Made by a program: the position numbers and the translations under genes. A DNA stretch of 64,000 nucleotides from JBBQZU01 sp038207425 (GTDB taxonomy: Bacteria; Bacteroidota; Bacteroidia; Flavobacteriales_D; Cryomorphaceae). The stretch is taken from assembly GCA_038207425.1 (NCBI GenBank), contig JBBQZU010000004.1:124001-188000 (forward strand), given 5' to 3'. The notes under the pieces are model-generated. The model saw only the letters and a program-made list of their open reading frames with translations. It had not been told where the DNA came from and ran no database searches. Positions 35,549 through 44,320 of this stretch are shown piece after piece (positions within the stretch are counted from its first letter, which is position 1; each line of letters begins with the position of its first letter).

Positions 35549-36538
35549 GTGCGTCAATCATTGGCCTTACTTATCACATTCATTGCTCTGGCTCCAAATG
35601 CAGGTGCTCAGGACAATGTGGTAGCCGGGTATGTGCTTACCGGTTCGAGCCGGCTCGACCACCTTGCCGGCAGAAGGGACCCCGTACCTGGCGTAAGTGC
35701 CCGCAACATCACCATTCCGCTCAAGCGCAGTGGAAAGCTGCTACTTATTGAAGCAGAAGTGGATGGGGTAAAGGGTGATTTTATTTTTGACACCGGAGCG
35801 CCTTATCTCGTTCTCAACCAAACCTATTTCAGAACCGACACCAAAAGCAGAAACCTTAGTGCAGGTGGTATTACCGGCGGTGGCGACTACCAGCAATCGC
35901 AACAAGTGAAAAGACTCACCATGAGCGGTGTGGAATACCTGAACCTTCAGGCCGACCTCACTCCGCTAGGTCATATTGAAGATGCCAGAGGCGTAAAAAT
36001 ACTCGGACTAGTTGGTTTGAATCTTTTCAAGGCATTCGAAATGGAAATAGATGTGCGTAACAATGAGCTCTATTTAAGGCTTACCGACGATTTAGGAAAT
36101 GTTAAGTCAGCAACGCCTTTCAAACCTGATTTGGTGCACCCAATCAAAATATCAAACAATGCCATTTTTGTGGATTGTAGTATTGCCGGCAAGCGGCTCA
36201 CTTATGTACTCGATACCGGCGCTGAGATCAATACTCTGACTGTTTTTTGCGGTAAAAAGGTGATGGAAACGATTTCGATCCAAGGTAGGTCGCAACTCAT
36301 GGGCACAGGGAGCCAGAAAGTGGAGGTGCTTTACGGTAGCATAAGTGCATTGAATATTGGTGTGATTGCTTTCGCGAATATGAGAACACTCCTCACTGAT
36401 ATGGGCGATATGAGCGGATCATACGGTATGGTGGTTGATGGAATATTGGGGTACGACTTTCTGGATCGTGGCAGGCTGAGGGTCAATTTCATCAAAAAGA
36501 CAATGGAAATGCAATTTTTTGATAATTTTAAGGAGTAG
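35549..36538 (+). CDS. exported two-lobed retropepsin-like aspartyl protease
   Basis: A 329-residue protein with a signal peptide (MRQSLALLITFIALAPNAGAQ). It carries two aspartyl-protease motifs: DFIFDTGAPYLVLN (Asp81) and TYVLDTGAEINTL (Asp222), each in a retropepsin-like lobe ending in an LGLVGLNLF or VDGILGYDFL hydrophobic-Gly motif. A single chain with both catalytic aspartates could fold as an intramolecular dimer, like pepsin but shorter. There is no T9SS tail, so it is probably periplasmic. Its stop lies 3 bp before the glycogen-binding-repeat gene, so the two are coupled. The start is not fully certain but fits the signal peptide. Confidence 0.88.
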   Translation: MRQSLALLITFIALAPNAGAQDNVVAGYVLTGSSRLDHLAGRRDPVPGVSARNITIPLKRSGKLLLIEAEVDGVKGDFIFDTGAPYLVLNQTYFRTDTKSRNLSAGGITGGGDYQQSQQVKRLTMSGVEYLNLQADLTPLGHIEDARGVKILGLVGLNLFKAFEMEIDVRNNELYLRLTDDLGNVKSATPFKPDLVHPIKISNNAIFVDCSIAGKRLTYVLDTGAEINTLTVFCGKKVMETISIQGRSQLMGTGSQKVEVLYGSISALNIGVIAFANMRTLLTDMGDMSGSYGMVVDGILGYDFLDRGRLRVNFIKKTMEMQFFDNFKE

Positions 36539-36541
36539 CTC

Positions 36542-38017
36542 ATGGAGAAGGTTAGGAGTTTAGTTCTTTTTACAATTGTGCTGCTTTCCACCATTGGAAG
36601 AGTGGCTGCTCAAGTTCAGGATGTCCTTTCCCGAGTGGAAGATGGTAGGTTTATCATTGAGCTCGACAAAAGGTGGAGCGCCGAAACCCGCAGCAGGGCG
36701 CAAGTGATGTACGAGCTTGATAGTGCCATGGTCGCCAAGGTATTGTCCGATAAAGCAGGTGCTGAAATCACAGCAATATCTGAAACATGGAGCGTGAAAA
36801 AAATTGATAGCTATAGGTACGAAATTTCAAAAACCCTTGAAGGAATGTCGAAAGGCTATGATTGGGGAAAAGTTTGGATCGCTGATCCTTCGGCACAAAA
36901 TCAAATGGAAGGTCCCGGCTATCCCGATCCGGTTGCAACCGTATTCGGCTTTAATAATTTCAAAGGCAATACCTTCAGTCAAAGCAGTTCTGGAAAGGTG
37001 AAAATACAATTCAAGAATAATAAAAATGCGCGTAATATTTTGATCACTGGATCATTCAATAATTGGAGCACCTCGGGTATACCCATGAAGCAAACGGCAG
37101 ACGGATGGGAAGTGAATCTAGATCTTAAGCCGGGAAAATATTTCTATAAATTCATTGCTAATGGGCAATGGATGTACGATGGGGATAATATTAACCGTGA
37201 GCCTGATGGTTATGAAAGCTATAATTCAGTATTTTATGTAACCAATAAGCGATTTGAACTGCAAGGTTTTGCGATGGCAAAAGAAGTAATACTCTCAGGC
37301 AGCTTTAATGGCTGGAATAGGAAGGAAGTACGCATGAGCCGCACCGACACCGGTTGGTTCGTGGATGTGTATCTCAGGGATGGTACGCATACCTACAAGT
37401 TTTTGGTAGATGGAAACTGGGTATATGATGAAGCAAATCCTAAACGGGTTCCGGATGGCTATGGAAGTCAAAACTCCGTGATCGCTCATGGTGAGCCTAT
37501 ATTGTTCTCATTGAAGGGCTATACCACTGCCGAGAAAGTAATCCTTTCGGGAAATTTTAACGGTTGGCACGAAGACGAATTGCTCATGGAAAAAACAGAA
37601 ACGGGCTGGCAATTGCCGTATGCACTGGCCACCGGAAATTATGAGTATCGCTATATTGTAGATGGCCAATGGGTTTCTGATCCCAACAACCCATACCGAA
37701 TAGACCATGGCGATCACAACAATAGTTTTAAAGCGGTAAACCCCAATCACAAATTCACACTTAAAGGTTTTTCACCTTCGGCAAAGGTACTGGTTACGGG
37801 CTCGTTTACCGGCTGGAGCAACGACAATAATGTAATGGTTCGCAGCGGCGATGAATGGATTTTTCCGATGTACATCTCGCCGGGTAAACACCATTATAAG
37901 TTTGTTGTAAACGGCGCGTGGATCGTTGATCCCGGCAACCCATATTTCGAAGACAATGAATTCAGAACCGGCAATTCAGTACTGTGGATTGAAGCGCCAC
38001 AGGCCGGAAAAAAATAA
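36542..38017 (+). CDS. exported protein with four glycogen-binding (CBM48/AMPK-type) repeats
   Basis: A 491-residue secreted protein (MEKVRSLVLFTIVLLSTIGR, then VAAQ). After a 125-residue N-terminal region it has four repeats of about 85 residues, each with G-S/N-F-N/T-x-W, a Gly-x-W/Y-x-hydrophobic strand, an H/Y-x-Y-K/R-F/Y-x-V-D/N-G-x-W block and a D-P-x-N-P or N-x-x-x-x-x-D-G end (for example ITGSFNNWSTSGIPM, YFYKFIANGQWMYDG; LSGSFNGWNRKEV; LSGNFNGWHEDEL; VTGSFTGWSNDNN). This is the AMPK-beta/isoamylase N-terminal sugar-binding fold. No catalytic domain is attached. It probably binds alpha-glucans or scaffolds partners. It is coupled to the retropepsin upstream. Confidence 0.88.
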   Translation: MEKVRSLVLFTIVLLSTIGRVAAQVQDVLSRVEDGRFIIELDKRWSAETRSRAQVMYELDSAMVAKVLSDKAGAEITAISETWSVKKIDSYRYEISKTLEGMSKGYDWGKVWIADPSAQNQMEGPGYPDPVATVFGFNNFKGNTFSQSSSGKVKIQFKNNKNARNILITGSFNNWSTSGIPMKQTADGWEVNLDLKPGKYFYKFIANGQWMYDGDNINREPDGYESYNSVFYVTNKRFELQGFAMAKEVILSGSFNGWNRKEVRMSRTDTGWFVDVYLRDGTHTYKFLVDGNWVYDEANPKRVPDGYGSQNSVIAHGEPILFSLKGYTTAEKVILSGNFNGWHEDELLMEKTETGWQLPYALATGNYEYRYIVDGQWVSDPNNPYRIDHGDHNNSFKAVNPNHKFTLKGFSPSAKVLVTGSFTGWSNDNNVMVRSGDEWIFPMYISPGKHHYKFVVNGAWIVDPGNPYFEDNEFRTGNSVLWIEAPQAGKK

Positions 38018-38044
38018 AAGCAACGGGATGAATATTCAACCCGT
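38008..38044 (-). terminator. intrinsic terminator of ornithine aminotransferase
   Basis: A hairpin of ACGGG-a-TGAAT / ATTCA-a-CCCGT (38023-38044), read on the minus strand, is followed by TGCTTTTATTTTTTTT. It overlaps the last codons of the convergent glycan-binding gene. Confidence 0.8.
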
Positions 38045-38070
38045 CGCAGCTATTTTCAAATTTGATCTTT

Positions 38071-39351
38071 TCAGGCCTTGTATTCCAGAATCGATTTACG
38101 GATGATCGCTACGCAATCCATCAATTGCGCTTCGGTCATCACCAGCGGCGGAGCGAATCTGATAATATTTCCGTGCGTTGGTTTGGCTAAAAGTCCATTC
38201 TCAGCCATGGCCAAGCAAATATTCCAGGCTGTTTCGCTTTCAGGTGAGTCATTGATCACCACGGCGTTGAGTAGCCCTTTTCCGCGGACGAGTTTTACAA
38301 GCTTCGTTTCTTCCCCAAGTTTCTTCATTTCCTTTCGGAAAATATGGCCAAGACGGCGGGCATTTTGCGTAAGCTTTTCATCGCGAATTACGTCGAGGGC
38401 GGCTATCGCTACTCTGCAGGCGAGCGGATTTCCCCCAAAGGTACTCCCGTGCTGACCCGGGCCTATCACATACATCACAGTATCATTTGCCAATACTGCC
38501 GAAACGGGATATACACCGCCCGATAACGCCTTACCCAGAATAAGAATATCGGGCTGCGCAAATGTGCTTTGGCGCTCGCAGTGACCTGCACATGTACAGT
38601 TGCCACATACTGCCAAAAGGCTACCCGTGCGGCCTATTCCTGTTTGTACCTCATCGGCTATAAACAGCACGTCGCGCTCACGGCAAAGGTCTGCCGCAAT
38701 TTTCAAATATTCGTCGGCAGGGGTAAATACGCCCGCTTCGCCCTGAATGGGTTCCACGAGAAAACCTGCCACGTTCGGGTCTTTCAAAGCTTCCTTCAAT
38801 GCTTCGATATCGTCATAAGGTATTTTGATAAACCCTCCCGGAAATGGTCCGAAATTCTTTCTGGCTCCTTTGTCGCTGCTGAAAGATACAATAGTCGTAG
38901 TGCGACCGTGGAAGTTATTATCGCATACAATAATTTGTGCCTTGTCTTCACTAATGCCTTTGTGCTCGTAAGCCCATTTGCGGCAGAGTTTTATAGCGGT
39001 TTCCACGGCTTCGGCGCCTGAATTCATAGGCAGTACCTTGTCGAAACCAAAGTACTTCGTTACGTACTCAGCATAATCGCTCAGCGCATCACTGTGGAAA
39101 GCTCTTGATACAAGGGTAAGTTTGCTCGCCTGATCGGTGAGCGCCTTTACAATTTTAGGATGGCAATGGCCCTGGTTTACTGCCGAGTAAGCCGAAAGGA
39201 AATCGTAGTACTTTTTTCCGTCTACATCCCAAACAAATACGCCTTCGCCTCGCTCGAGAACCACCGGCAAAGGGTGGTAATTGTGGGCTCCATACTTCTC
39301 CTCTCTCGCTATTGCTGAGGCTGAGGCATTTTTTAGTGTCAGCGTATTCAT
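38071..39351 (-). CDS. rocD: ornithine--oxo-acid aminotransferase
   Basis: A 426-residue class III PLP aminotransferase. It starts MNTLTLKNASASAIAREEKY, has MNSGAEAVETAIKLCRKW and FIADEVQTGIGRTG, and the PLP lysine Lys274 in DILILGKALSGGVYPV. It converts ornithine and 2-oxoglutarate to glutamate semialdehyde and glutamate (arginine/proline metabolism). An insertion with C249-x2-C252-x-C254-x3-C258 sits just before the PLP-lysine strand, where common ornithine aminotransferases have a short His-Glu loop. The frame opens at 39768, but the first 139 codons have no homology and cross the divergent gene, so ATG at 39351 is used. Confidence 0.95.
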   Translation of the reverse strand: MNTLTLKNASASAIAREEKYGAHNYHPLPVVLERGEGVFVWDVDGKKYYDFLSAYSAVNQGHCHPKIVKALTDQASKLTLVSRAFHSDALSDYAEYVTKYFGFDKVLPMNSGAEAVETAIKLCRKWAYEHKGISEDKAQIIVCDNNFHGRTTTIVSFSSDKGARKNFGPFPGGFIKIPYDDIEALKEALKDPNVAGFLVEPIQGEAGVFTPADEYLKIAADLCRERDVLFIADEVQTGIGRTGSLLAVCGNCTCAGHCERQSTFAQPDILILGKALSGGVYPVSAVLANDTVMYVIGPGQHGSTFGGNPLACRVAIAALDVIRDEKLTQNARRLGHIFRKEMKKLGEETKLVKLVRGKGLLNAVVINDSPESETAWNICLAMAENGLLAKPTHGNIIRFAPPLVMTEAQLMDCVAIIRKSILEYKA

Positions 39352-39468
39352 ACTTTCAGTGTTGGGTGGTTTGCCATGGCCTATGCCAAAAGCGCCGCAA
39401 AGGTCGTCGAAATAGTGATATCCGCCAAATTTCATTCCTTTGCGACTGCTTATAACAAGGCTTGAAAG

Positions 39469-40905
39469 GTGAGTAAAACGAAAACAAAATATCATAGAGG
39501 AACCATCCTGGATGTGGAAATATCTAAGATGGCATTTGGCGGACAGGGCATAGCGCGCATGGCTACCGATGATGGAGAGTTGGTGGTGTTCGTGCCAAAT
39601 ACCATACCCGGGCAAAAGGTGCGCTGCCGTGTGGAGAAATCGCGCAAGAACCACCTTGAAACACGCCTTGAAGCGGTATTGCAGGCCAGTCCGGATGAAG
39701 TGATTACTGAATACCAGCCTATAGCAGGAGCTCCGTACATTACGCTGCCCATCGCCCTGCAGGAGCAATACAAGCGCGAAACCTCCATTGATCTTTTTCG
39801 AAGAATTGGCGGAATACGCGATGCCGCTGATCGTTTTGATACGTTCGTTTCATCACCTTCGCATTTACATTACCGCAACAAGATGGAGTATGCCTTTGCT
39901 GCCATTCGCTACGACCTGAATACGGGCGAAGAAGTCGATGACTTTGCCCTGGGTTTCAAACACCGCGGTACCTGGTGGATGGTGGAGAATCTCGACGCTG
40001 ACAGCGGGCTATTCGACGCTCAGGCAGAATCGAACCTGCATCTGGTAAGAAAGTTTTGTATAGCCTCTGGTTTGCCCCCCTGGCACGCTCCGCGCCGCGA
40101 AGGTTTTTTTCGCTTTCTCACCGTGCGAAAGAGCCACGCCGAAAATACCCTGCTCTTCAATTTGGTTACTACAAGCCACCAACTCCATGCTTTTGATATG
40201 GATGGGTTTGTAGCTCTGATGAAAGGGCTTTTTGCCGAAAGGCTCGCCGGTATATTGCATACCGTAAACGACGAAACCGGCGACAGAACCCAACCTACTG
40301 ATGGCAACTGCAGCCTGATTTACGGCACTGATCATATTACTGAAGTGGTGCTCGGTATCCCCTTTAAAATCAGCATGCAGAGCTTTTTTCAAACCAATCC
40401 GCAGTGCGCTGCATTGCTCTACACCAAGGCCATAGATTACCTTTCGGAAAATGTGGAAGATGGGGGTATAGTGCTCGATCTTTTTTGCGGTACTGGCACC
40501 ATTTCGCAGCTTGTGGCAAACAGACTTACCAATAGCACAGTGGTAGGAGTGGATATTGCCCAGGCCGCAATAGCCGATGCACAAAAGAGCGCTGCAGGCC
40601 GCGACAATATTAAGTTTTATACAGCCGACGCGGGAAAATTTCTGTTTGAACATCCCGAATATGCCGGCAGGATCAATGCCATTGTTCTTGACCCACCGCG
40701 GGCTGGCATAGCTCCTAAAACCCTGGCGCGGGTAATCAACCTTGCGGCTCCTGCCATTGTTTACATTTCATGCAATCCGGCTACACTCGCACGCGATACC
40801 AACACATTGGAAGCTTCAGGCTATACTTTGGCTAAATTCTCGTTGGTCGATCAGTTTCCGCACACCTCGCATGTGGAGGCGGTATCGGTGTTTCACAAAA
40901 AATAA
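39469..40905 (+). CDS. rlmD: RNA 5-methyluridine methyltransferase (RlmD/RumA family)
   Basis: A 478-residue TrmA/RumA-type enzyme. The N-terminal TRAM-like part (GTILDVEISKMAFGGQGIAR) is followed by the SAM domain (VLDLFCGTGTIS, IVLDPPRAGIAPK, YISCNPATLARD; catalytic Cys in SCNP). It methylates C5 of uridine in 23S rRNA or tRNA with SAM; which uridine cannot be told. No 4Fe-4S cysteines of the RlmD type are obvious in the N-terminal third, so TrmA-like or RlmCD-like naming is also possible. The start is GTG (VSKTKTKYHRG). It is divergent from rocD and 4 bp before the next gene. Confidence 0.9.
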   Translation: MSKTKTKYHRGTILDVEISKMAFGGQGIARMATDDGELVVFVPNTIPGQKVRCRVEKSRKNHLETRLEAVLQASPDEVITEYQPIAGAPYITLPIALQEQYKRETSIDLFRRIGGIRDAADRFDTFVSSPSHLHYRNKMEYAFAAIRYDLNTGEEVDDFALGFKHRGTWWMVENLDADSGLFDAQAESNLHLVRKFCIASGLPPWHAPRREGFFRFLTVRKSHAENTLLFNLVTTSHQLHAFDMDGFVALMKGLFAERLAGILHTVNDETGDRTQPTDGNCSLIYGTDHITEVVLGIPFKISMQSFFQTNPQCAALLYTKAIDYLSENVEDGGIVLDLFCGTGTISQLVANRLTNSTVVGVDIAQAAIADAQKSAAGRDNIKFYTADAGKFLFEHPEYAGRINAIVLDPPRAGIAPKTLARVINLAAPAIVYISCNPATLARDTNTLEASGYTLAKFSLVDQFPHTSHVEAVSVFHKK

Positions 40906-40909
40906 AGTG

Positions 40910-41500
40910 ATGGACATTAAACTGGATAGCAACTATTGGCAAACCCTCTGGAATGAAGGCCAAACCGGCTGGGATATTGGCTACGCATCTACTCCTATTG
41001 CGGAGTATATCGATCAGCTCAGCGATAAATCCATTAAAATTCTCATTCCAGGTTGTGGCAACGCATGGGAAGGGGAGTACCTGATTTCAAAGGGATTTCA
41101 AAATACGAGTGTTATTGATATTGCCCCGGTTGCGTTGGAAAATCTTAGCCACCGATTTCCTGGTTTCCCCAAAGATCAACTTATTGAAGGTAATTTCTTT
41201 GAGCATAAAGGCGAATACGATCTTATCATCGAACAAACCTTTTTTTGTGCTTTAGATACTTCACTTCGCAGAGCGTATGCCCTAAAAATGCATGAGTTAC
41301 TGGTTCCAGGCGGAAAGCTGGTAGGGCTGCTTTTTGATACCCCGCTGAACGAAAGCCATCCTCCATTTGGCGGCAGCCGCGCAGAGTACCTTACTTACTT
41401 CAGCGACCTTTTTGAATTGCATACCTTCGGGGCGGCCTTCAATTCTATCAAGCCACGTGCAGGTAGTGAATTATTTATTAATTTGATTAAGAAGGGTTAA
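40910..41500 (+). CDS. TPMT-family SAM-dependent methyltransferase
   Basis: A 196-residue class I methyltransferase similar to thiopurine S-methyltransferase/halide methyltransferases. It has FW-like NYWQTLWNEGQTGWDIGY, the SAM loop ILIPGCGNAWEGEYL, TSVIDIAPVAL, and LVGLLFDTPLNESHPPFGG. The substrate is unknown. ATG at 40910 lies 4 bp after the upstream gene, so it is co-transcribed with the RNA methyltransferase. The 57 extra codons open to 40742 overlap that gene and have no homology. It converges on the cytochrome lipoprotein (4-bp overlap). Confidence 0.9.
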   Translation: MDIKLDSNYWQTLWNEGQTGWDIGYASTPIAEYIDQLSDKSIKILIPGCGNAWEGEYLISKGFQNTSVIDIAPVALENLSHRFPGFPKDQLIEGNFFEHKGEYDLIIEQTFFCALDTSLRRAYALKMHELLVPGGKLVGLLFDTPLNESHPPFGGSRAEYLTYFSDLFELHTFGAAFNSIKPRAGSELFINLIKKG

Positions 41501-41937
41501 GATGCCTTTACGTAAAGCTTTTTGATGGTGGGAATAGGGCCGGTGCAGTACGATTGATGGCACTGTATGCAGGCGGTTACCATGTTATTATATGCTTCCC
41601 GGGCCAGGTCTATATTGTTGGCTTCCAGAAACCCATCGAGCGCTCCCTGATAGTTCATCGAAAAACCATCGAAAACTGGACCAGTTACATTGGGGTTGGT
41701 AGGGGTGCTGCCCACAATGCGGTTGTAAATCTCTGTGCTATCGGCAGGTAGTTTGCCCTGCATCAGATCATCGCGCCAGTTTTTGGCATTTACGTGAATT
41801 TCTTTCATCAACAAAGCCAGCTCGCTCGGTTGGGTCATCTTCATAGTTGTATTCGCCAGCGCATCATCTTTGCCTTTGTCAGAGCTGCAGGCATAAACTA
41901 TGGATGCCATAATGAGAAGGACGGTGTATTTCTTCAT
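41497..41937 (-). CDS. c-type cytochrome-like lipoprotein
   Basis: A 146-residue lipoprotein (MKKYTVLLIMASIVYAC; Cys17 in the lipobox) with one haem-binding CIQCH near the C-terminus. The single late CxxCH after a helical domain resembles cytochrome c-prime/c556-type four-helix proteins. It may carry electrons in the periplasm or bind gases; no partner adjoins. The minus-strand promoter box TACATTTG lies just upstream at 41943-41950, six bases before the ATG. Confidence 0.85.
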   Translation of the reverse strand: MKKYTVLLIMASIVYACSSDKGKDDALANTTMKMTQPSELALLMKEIHVNAKNWRDDLMQGKLPADSTEIYNRIVGSTPTNPNVTGPVFDGFSMNYQGALDGFLEANNIDLAREAYNNMVTACIQCHQSYCTGPIPTIKKLYVKAS

Positions 41938-41942
41938 AGGTT

Positions 41943-41977
41943 CAAATGTATGCCAAAGATGCGAATTGTTACTTTTG
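41943..41977. promoter_or_regulatory. divergent -7 elements of the cytochrome and phosphoribosyltransferase genes
   Basis: TACATTTG on the minus strand (41943-41950) faces the cytochrome gene. TACTTTTG on the plus strand (41970-41977) faces the phosphoribosyltransferase, 15 bp before its ATG. Both match TAnnTTTG. The gap is only 55 bp, so the promoters overlap in their upstream parts. Confidence 0.6.
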
Positions 41978-41992
41978 GTGCAAAATCAACCC

Positions 41993-42496
41993 ATGTCGAC
42001 AGAGCAAACGCTAATACTTAATACAGATCAGATCAAACAGAAGTTGATGCGCATGGCGTATCAAATATACGAGCAGCATCACAACCAAAAGGAATTGGTG
42101 ATGGTGGCCATAGAGCCTCAGGGCTTGCAACTTGCCGACAGGCTGCTTCCGCTGCTTCGCGATATATCAGTTGCTGACGTGAAACTTTACAGCCTGAAGC
42201 TCGACAAGAAGAACGTACTCGGTGAAATTATTTGCTCAGATCCGTCGGTGCGTTTTGACGGCAAGTCGGTGCTATTGGTTGATGACGTGCTCAATTCAGG
42301 CCGCACGTTGATGTATGCTGCGCGCTTCATTCTCTCTCAACCGGTGGCAAGGCTTACTACCGCAGTATTGGTAGATAGGCAGCACAGGCAGTTTCCCATC
42401 AGGGCTGATTTTGTAGGCCTTTCGCTGAGCACAACTCTGCAAGATCATATCAATGTGCAATTTCTGGAAAGTAGCGAAGCAGTTTACCTCGAGTAG
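41993..42496 (+). CDS. PRTase-fold protein, PyrR-like
   Basis: A 167-residue phosphoribosyltransferase-fold protein. The PRPP loop is SVLLVDDVLNSGRTL (about 95-109), and the last part (YLE end, with VDRQHRQFPIRADFVGLSL) resembles PyrR, the uracil phosphoribosyltransferase/attenuation protein. No pyrimidine genes adjoin, so the target is open. ATG at 41993 (MSTEQTLILN) is preferred over the frame opening at 41900, which overlaps the divergent gene and promoter. The 3' end overlaps shikimate kinase (convergent, 13 bp). Confidence 0.87.
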   Translation: MSTEQTLILNTDQIKQKLMRMAYQIYEQHHNQKELVMVAIEPQGLQLADRLLPLLRDISVADVKLYSLKLDKKNVLGEIICSDPSVRFDGKSVLLVDDVLNSGRTLMYAARFILSQPVARLTTAVLVDRQHRQFPIRADFVGLSLSTTLQDHINVQFLESSEAVYLE

Positions 42497-43017
42497 TTGC
42501 GCAGCCTTTCGGCAAATGCAGCTATGGCAGAAGCAGATGCATTTTCAGTATTGAAAGTTAGGTGCGCTCTTTCGTAAAAAGCTGTTCTTTCCGCAATATG
42601 ATTTTCAATAAATCCTGGCATTTCATCGGATGGAATATTTTCAAGAAGCGGTCTCTTCGTTTTGGCATTTTGCAGGCGTTGTGCAATCGCTTTAGGCGAA
42701 AGCTGCAGCCATGCAACCACACCTGTGGCCAGCATCAGTTGCATATTTATGCGATGGCAAGGGGCGCCACCTCCTGTGGCAAGTACAAAATCATTTTCAC
42801 TGAAGGTGCTTCCTTCGATGAACTGTGTAAGTTGCCTCGACTCTATTTCGCGAAAGCCCTGCTCGCCTCTTATGGCAAAAAGTTCACTTACCGATATTTT
42901 GGATTCGGCTTCAATTTGCTTGTCGAGATCAACGAATGGAAGGCCCAGATGCGCGGCGATTCGCTTGCCAATTGTAGATTTACCCACCCCCATATATCCT
43001 ATCAGAAATACCTTCAT
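42484..43017 (-). CDS. aroK: shikimate kinase
   Basis: A 177-residue P-loop kinase that phosphorylates shikimate at the 3-hydroxyl in aromatic amino-acid synthesis. Walker A is GYMGVGKST (about 7-15). The shikimate-binding site has DLDKQIE and FREIESRQL, and the lid region includes the Arg in TKRPLL. The conserved LATGGGAPC is present. The length is typical. ATG at 43017 is preferred to 43071 because MKVFLIGYMGVGKST is the normal N-terminus. The C-terminal codons include the over-represented AFAERLR word. Confidence 0.95.
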   Translation of the reverse strand: MKVFLIGYMGVGKSTIGKRIAAHLGLPFVDLDKQIEAESKISVSELFAIRGEQGFREIESRQLTQFIEGSTFSENDFVLATGGGAPCHRINMQLMLATGVVAWLQLSPKAIAQRLQNAKTKRPLLENIPSDEMPGFIENHIAERTAFYERAHLTFNTENASASAIAAFAERLRNYSR

Positions 43018-43065
43018 AATCGCAAGTGCGATGATAAAGCTATTTTCGCAGAAAATATTAACCTG

Positions 43066-44235
43066 ATGCATGCTATTGAAGTAAACGATCGAAAAATATT
43101 AAAGGCCTTTCACCGCGTACCCGCTATTATCTATGCCAATGATGCGAATTATATACCGCATCTGAGGCAAGATATCGACAAGGTATTTGACCCGGTAAAG
43201 AATAAACTCTACAAGGAAGGAGGGAAGTCAGAGCGCTGGATTTTCTATGATGATTCGGGCGCTTTGGCCGGCAGGGTAGCGGCATTTGTGAATCCCAAAA
43301 CCGCCTATCAGGAAGATCAACCCACAGGAGGGTTTGGTTTTTTTGAGTGTGTGGATGATTACAGCCTGGCTTCATTCATCTTTGACACAGCCCGCTCGTG
43401 GCTGGCCTTGCAGGGCATGGAAGCCATGGATGGCCCTGTGAATTTCGGAGAACGAAATCAGTTTTGGGGCTGCCTTACGAAAAATTTTACCGACCCCAAT
43501 AGCTACGCGATGAACTACAACCCTCCTTACTATCCGGGTTTCTTTGACCGGTATGGCTTCGGGGTATACTTTGATCAGTATCTCTACACCCGCAGTGCGC
43601 TGGAACCTGTGCAACCCGTTTTTCTGCGCAAGTACCACCAACTGATCAATGAGTCCAAACTGCGCGTTACCAACATCAAGGGGATGAACCTTGATAAAGT
43701 AGCGCAAGATTTCAGAAAAGTGTACAATGGCGCGTGGGGCGGCTATTCAGGATTCAAAGAAATATCGGAGAGCGCGGCCGCAAAAATTGTGAAAGCGCTA
43801 AAGCCCGTGCTTGACCCGTTGATTGTCGTTTTTGCGTATGACGGCGATGAACCGGTGGCATTTTACGTGAATATTCCGGAGCTTAACGAGATATTCAACC
43901 GCGTAAATGGCGATCTGAACCTTTGGGGTAAGCTGGTGTTTTTATACCACAAGTGGCGCCGCACACCCCGCACTCTTGTGGGTATTGTTTTTGGTGTGGT
44001 TAAAGAGTGGCAGGGGAAAGGAGTAGAAGGAGCAATGATAAAATTCATGGGCGATCAAGTAGACAGCGGTGTGATCAAATACAACCGTACCGTACTACAG
44101 TGGATCGGTGATTTTAATCCGCGAATGCTCAAGGTTTGTGAAAATTTGGGGGCTATAAGGTACCGTGAAATGAAGACCTTCAGGTTTTTATTCGATCGAA
44201 AAAAAGAGTTTAAACGCTATCCCATAGTTACATAG
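43066..44235 (+). CDS. GNAT-fold protein of unknown role
   Basis: A 389-residue cytosolic protein. The N-terminal half (HAIEVNDRKILKAFHRVPA ... WIFYDDSGALAGRVAAFVN ... GFGFFECVDDYSLASFIFD) reads like one acetyltransferase lobe. The C-terminal half (VFAYDGDEPVAFYVNIPEL ... GIVFGVVKEWQGKGVEGAMI ... LQWIGDFNPRMLKVCENLGA) looks like a second, with the V-x-x-x-x-Q-G-K-G-V-E-G CoA pyrophosphate loop. This double-GNAT layout is common in uncharacterised Bacteroidota proteins. The substrate is unknown. The frame is open to 42562, but that overlaps aroK, so ATG at 43066 is used. Confidence 0.8.
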   Translation: MHAIEVNDRKILKAFHRVPAIIYANDANYIPHLRQDIDKVFDPVKNKLYKEGGKSERWIFYDDSGALAGRVAAFVNPKTAYQEDQPTGGFGFFECVDDYSLASFIFDTARSWLALQGMEAMDGPVNFGERNQFWGCLTKNFTDPNSYAMNYNPPYYPGFFDRYGFGVYFDQYLYTRSALEPVQPVFLRKYHQLINESKLRVTNIKGMNLDKVAQDFRKVYNGAWGGYSGFKEISESAAAKIVKALKPVLDPLIVVFAYDGDEPVAFYVNIPELNEIFNRVNGDLNLWGKLVFLYHKWRRTPRTLVGIVFGVVKEWQGKGVEGAMIKFMGDQVDSGVIKYNRTVLQWIGDFNPRMLKVCENLGAIRYREMKTFRFLFDRKKEFKRYPIVT

Positions 44236-44264
44236 CACCAATATATTCTTGTTGATCAATTTGT

Positions 44265-44295
44265 TTTGCAGAATAAAACCAACAAGCTATATTTG
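44265..44295 (+). promoter_or_regulatory. Bacteroidota-type promoter of tRNA-Lys
   Basis: TTTG at 44265-44268, 19-bp spacer, TATATTTG at 44288-44295. Both elements are perfect. The tRNA starts 26 bp further on. Confidence 0.8.
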
Positions 44296-44320
44296 CACCC
44301 GCGTTTAAGGAAACGCAATC

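Noticed and set aside
36542..38017. Calling the four-repeat protein a glycoside hydrolase
   Set aside because: Only sugar-binding-type repeats are seen; there is no catalytic GH13 or other enzyme domain.
39352..39768. N-terminal extension of ornithine aminotransferase by 139 residues
   Set aside because: It runs through the divergent promoter region and the start of the RNA methyltransferase and lacks homology.
40009..40653. 214-codon frame opposite the RNA methyltransferase
   Set aside because: Antisense shadow of a conserved catalytic domain, with no homology of its own.
42562..43065. N-terminal extension of the GNAT-like protein by 168 residues
   Set aside because: It overlaps shikimate kinase in antisense and its residues show no conservation; ATG at 43066 gives a normal start.
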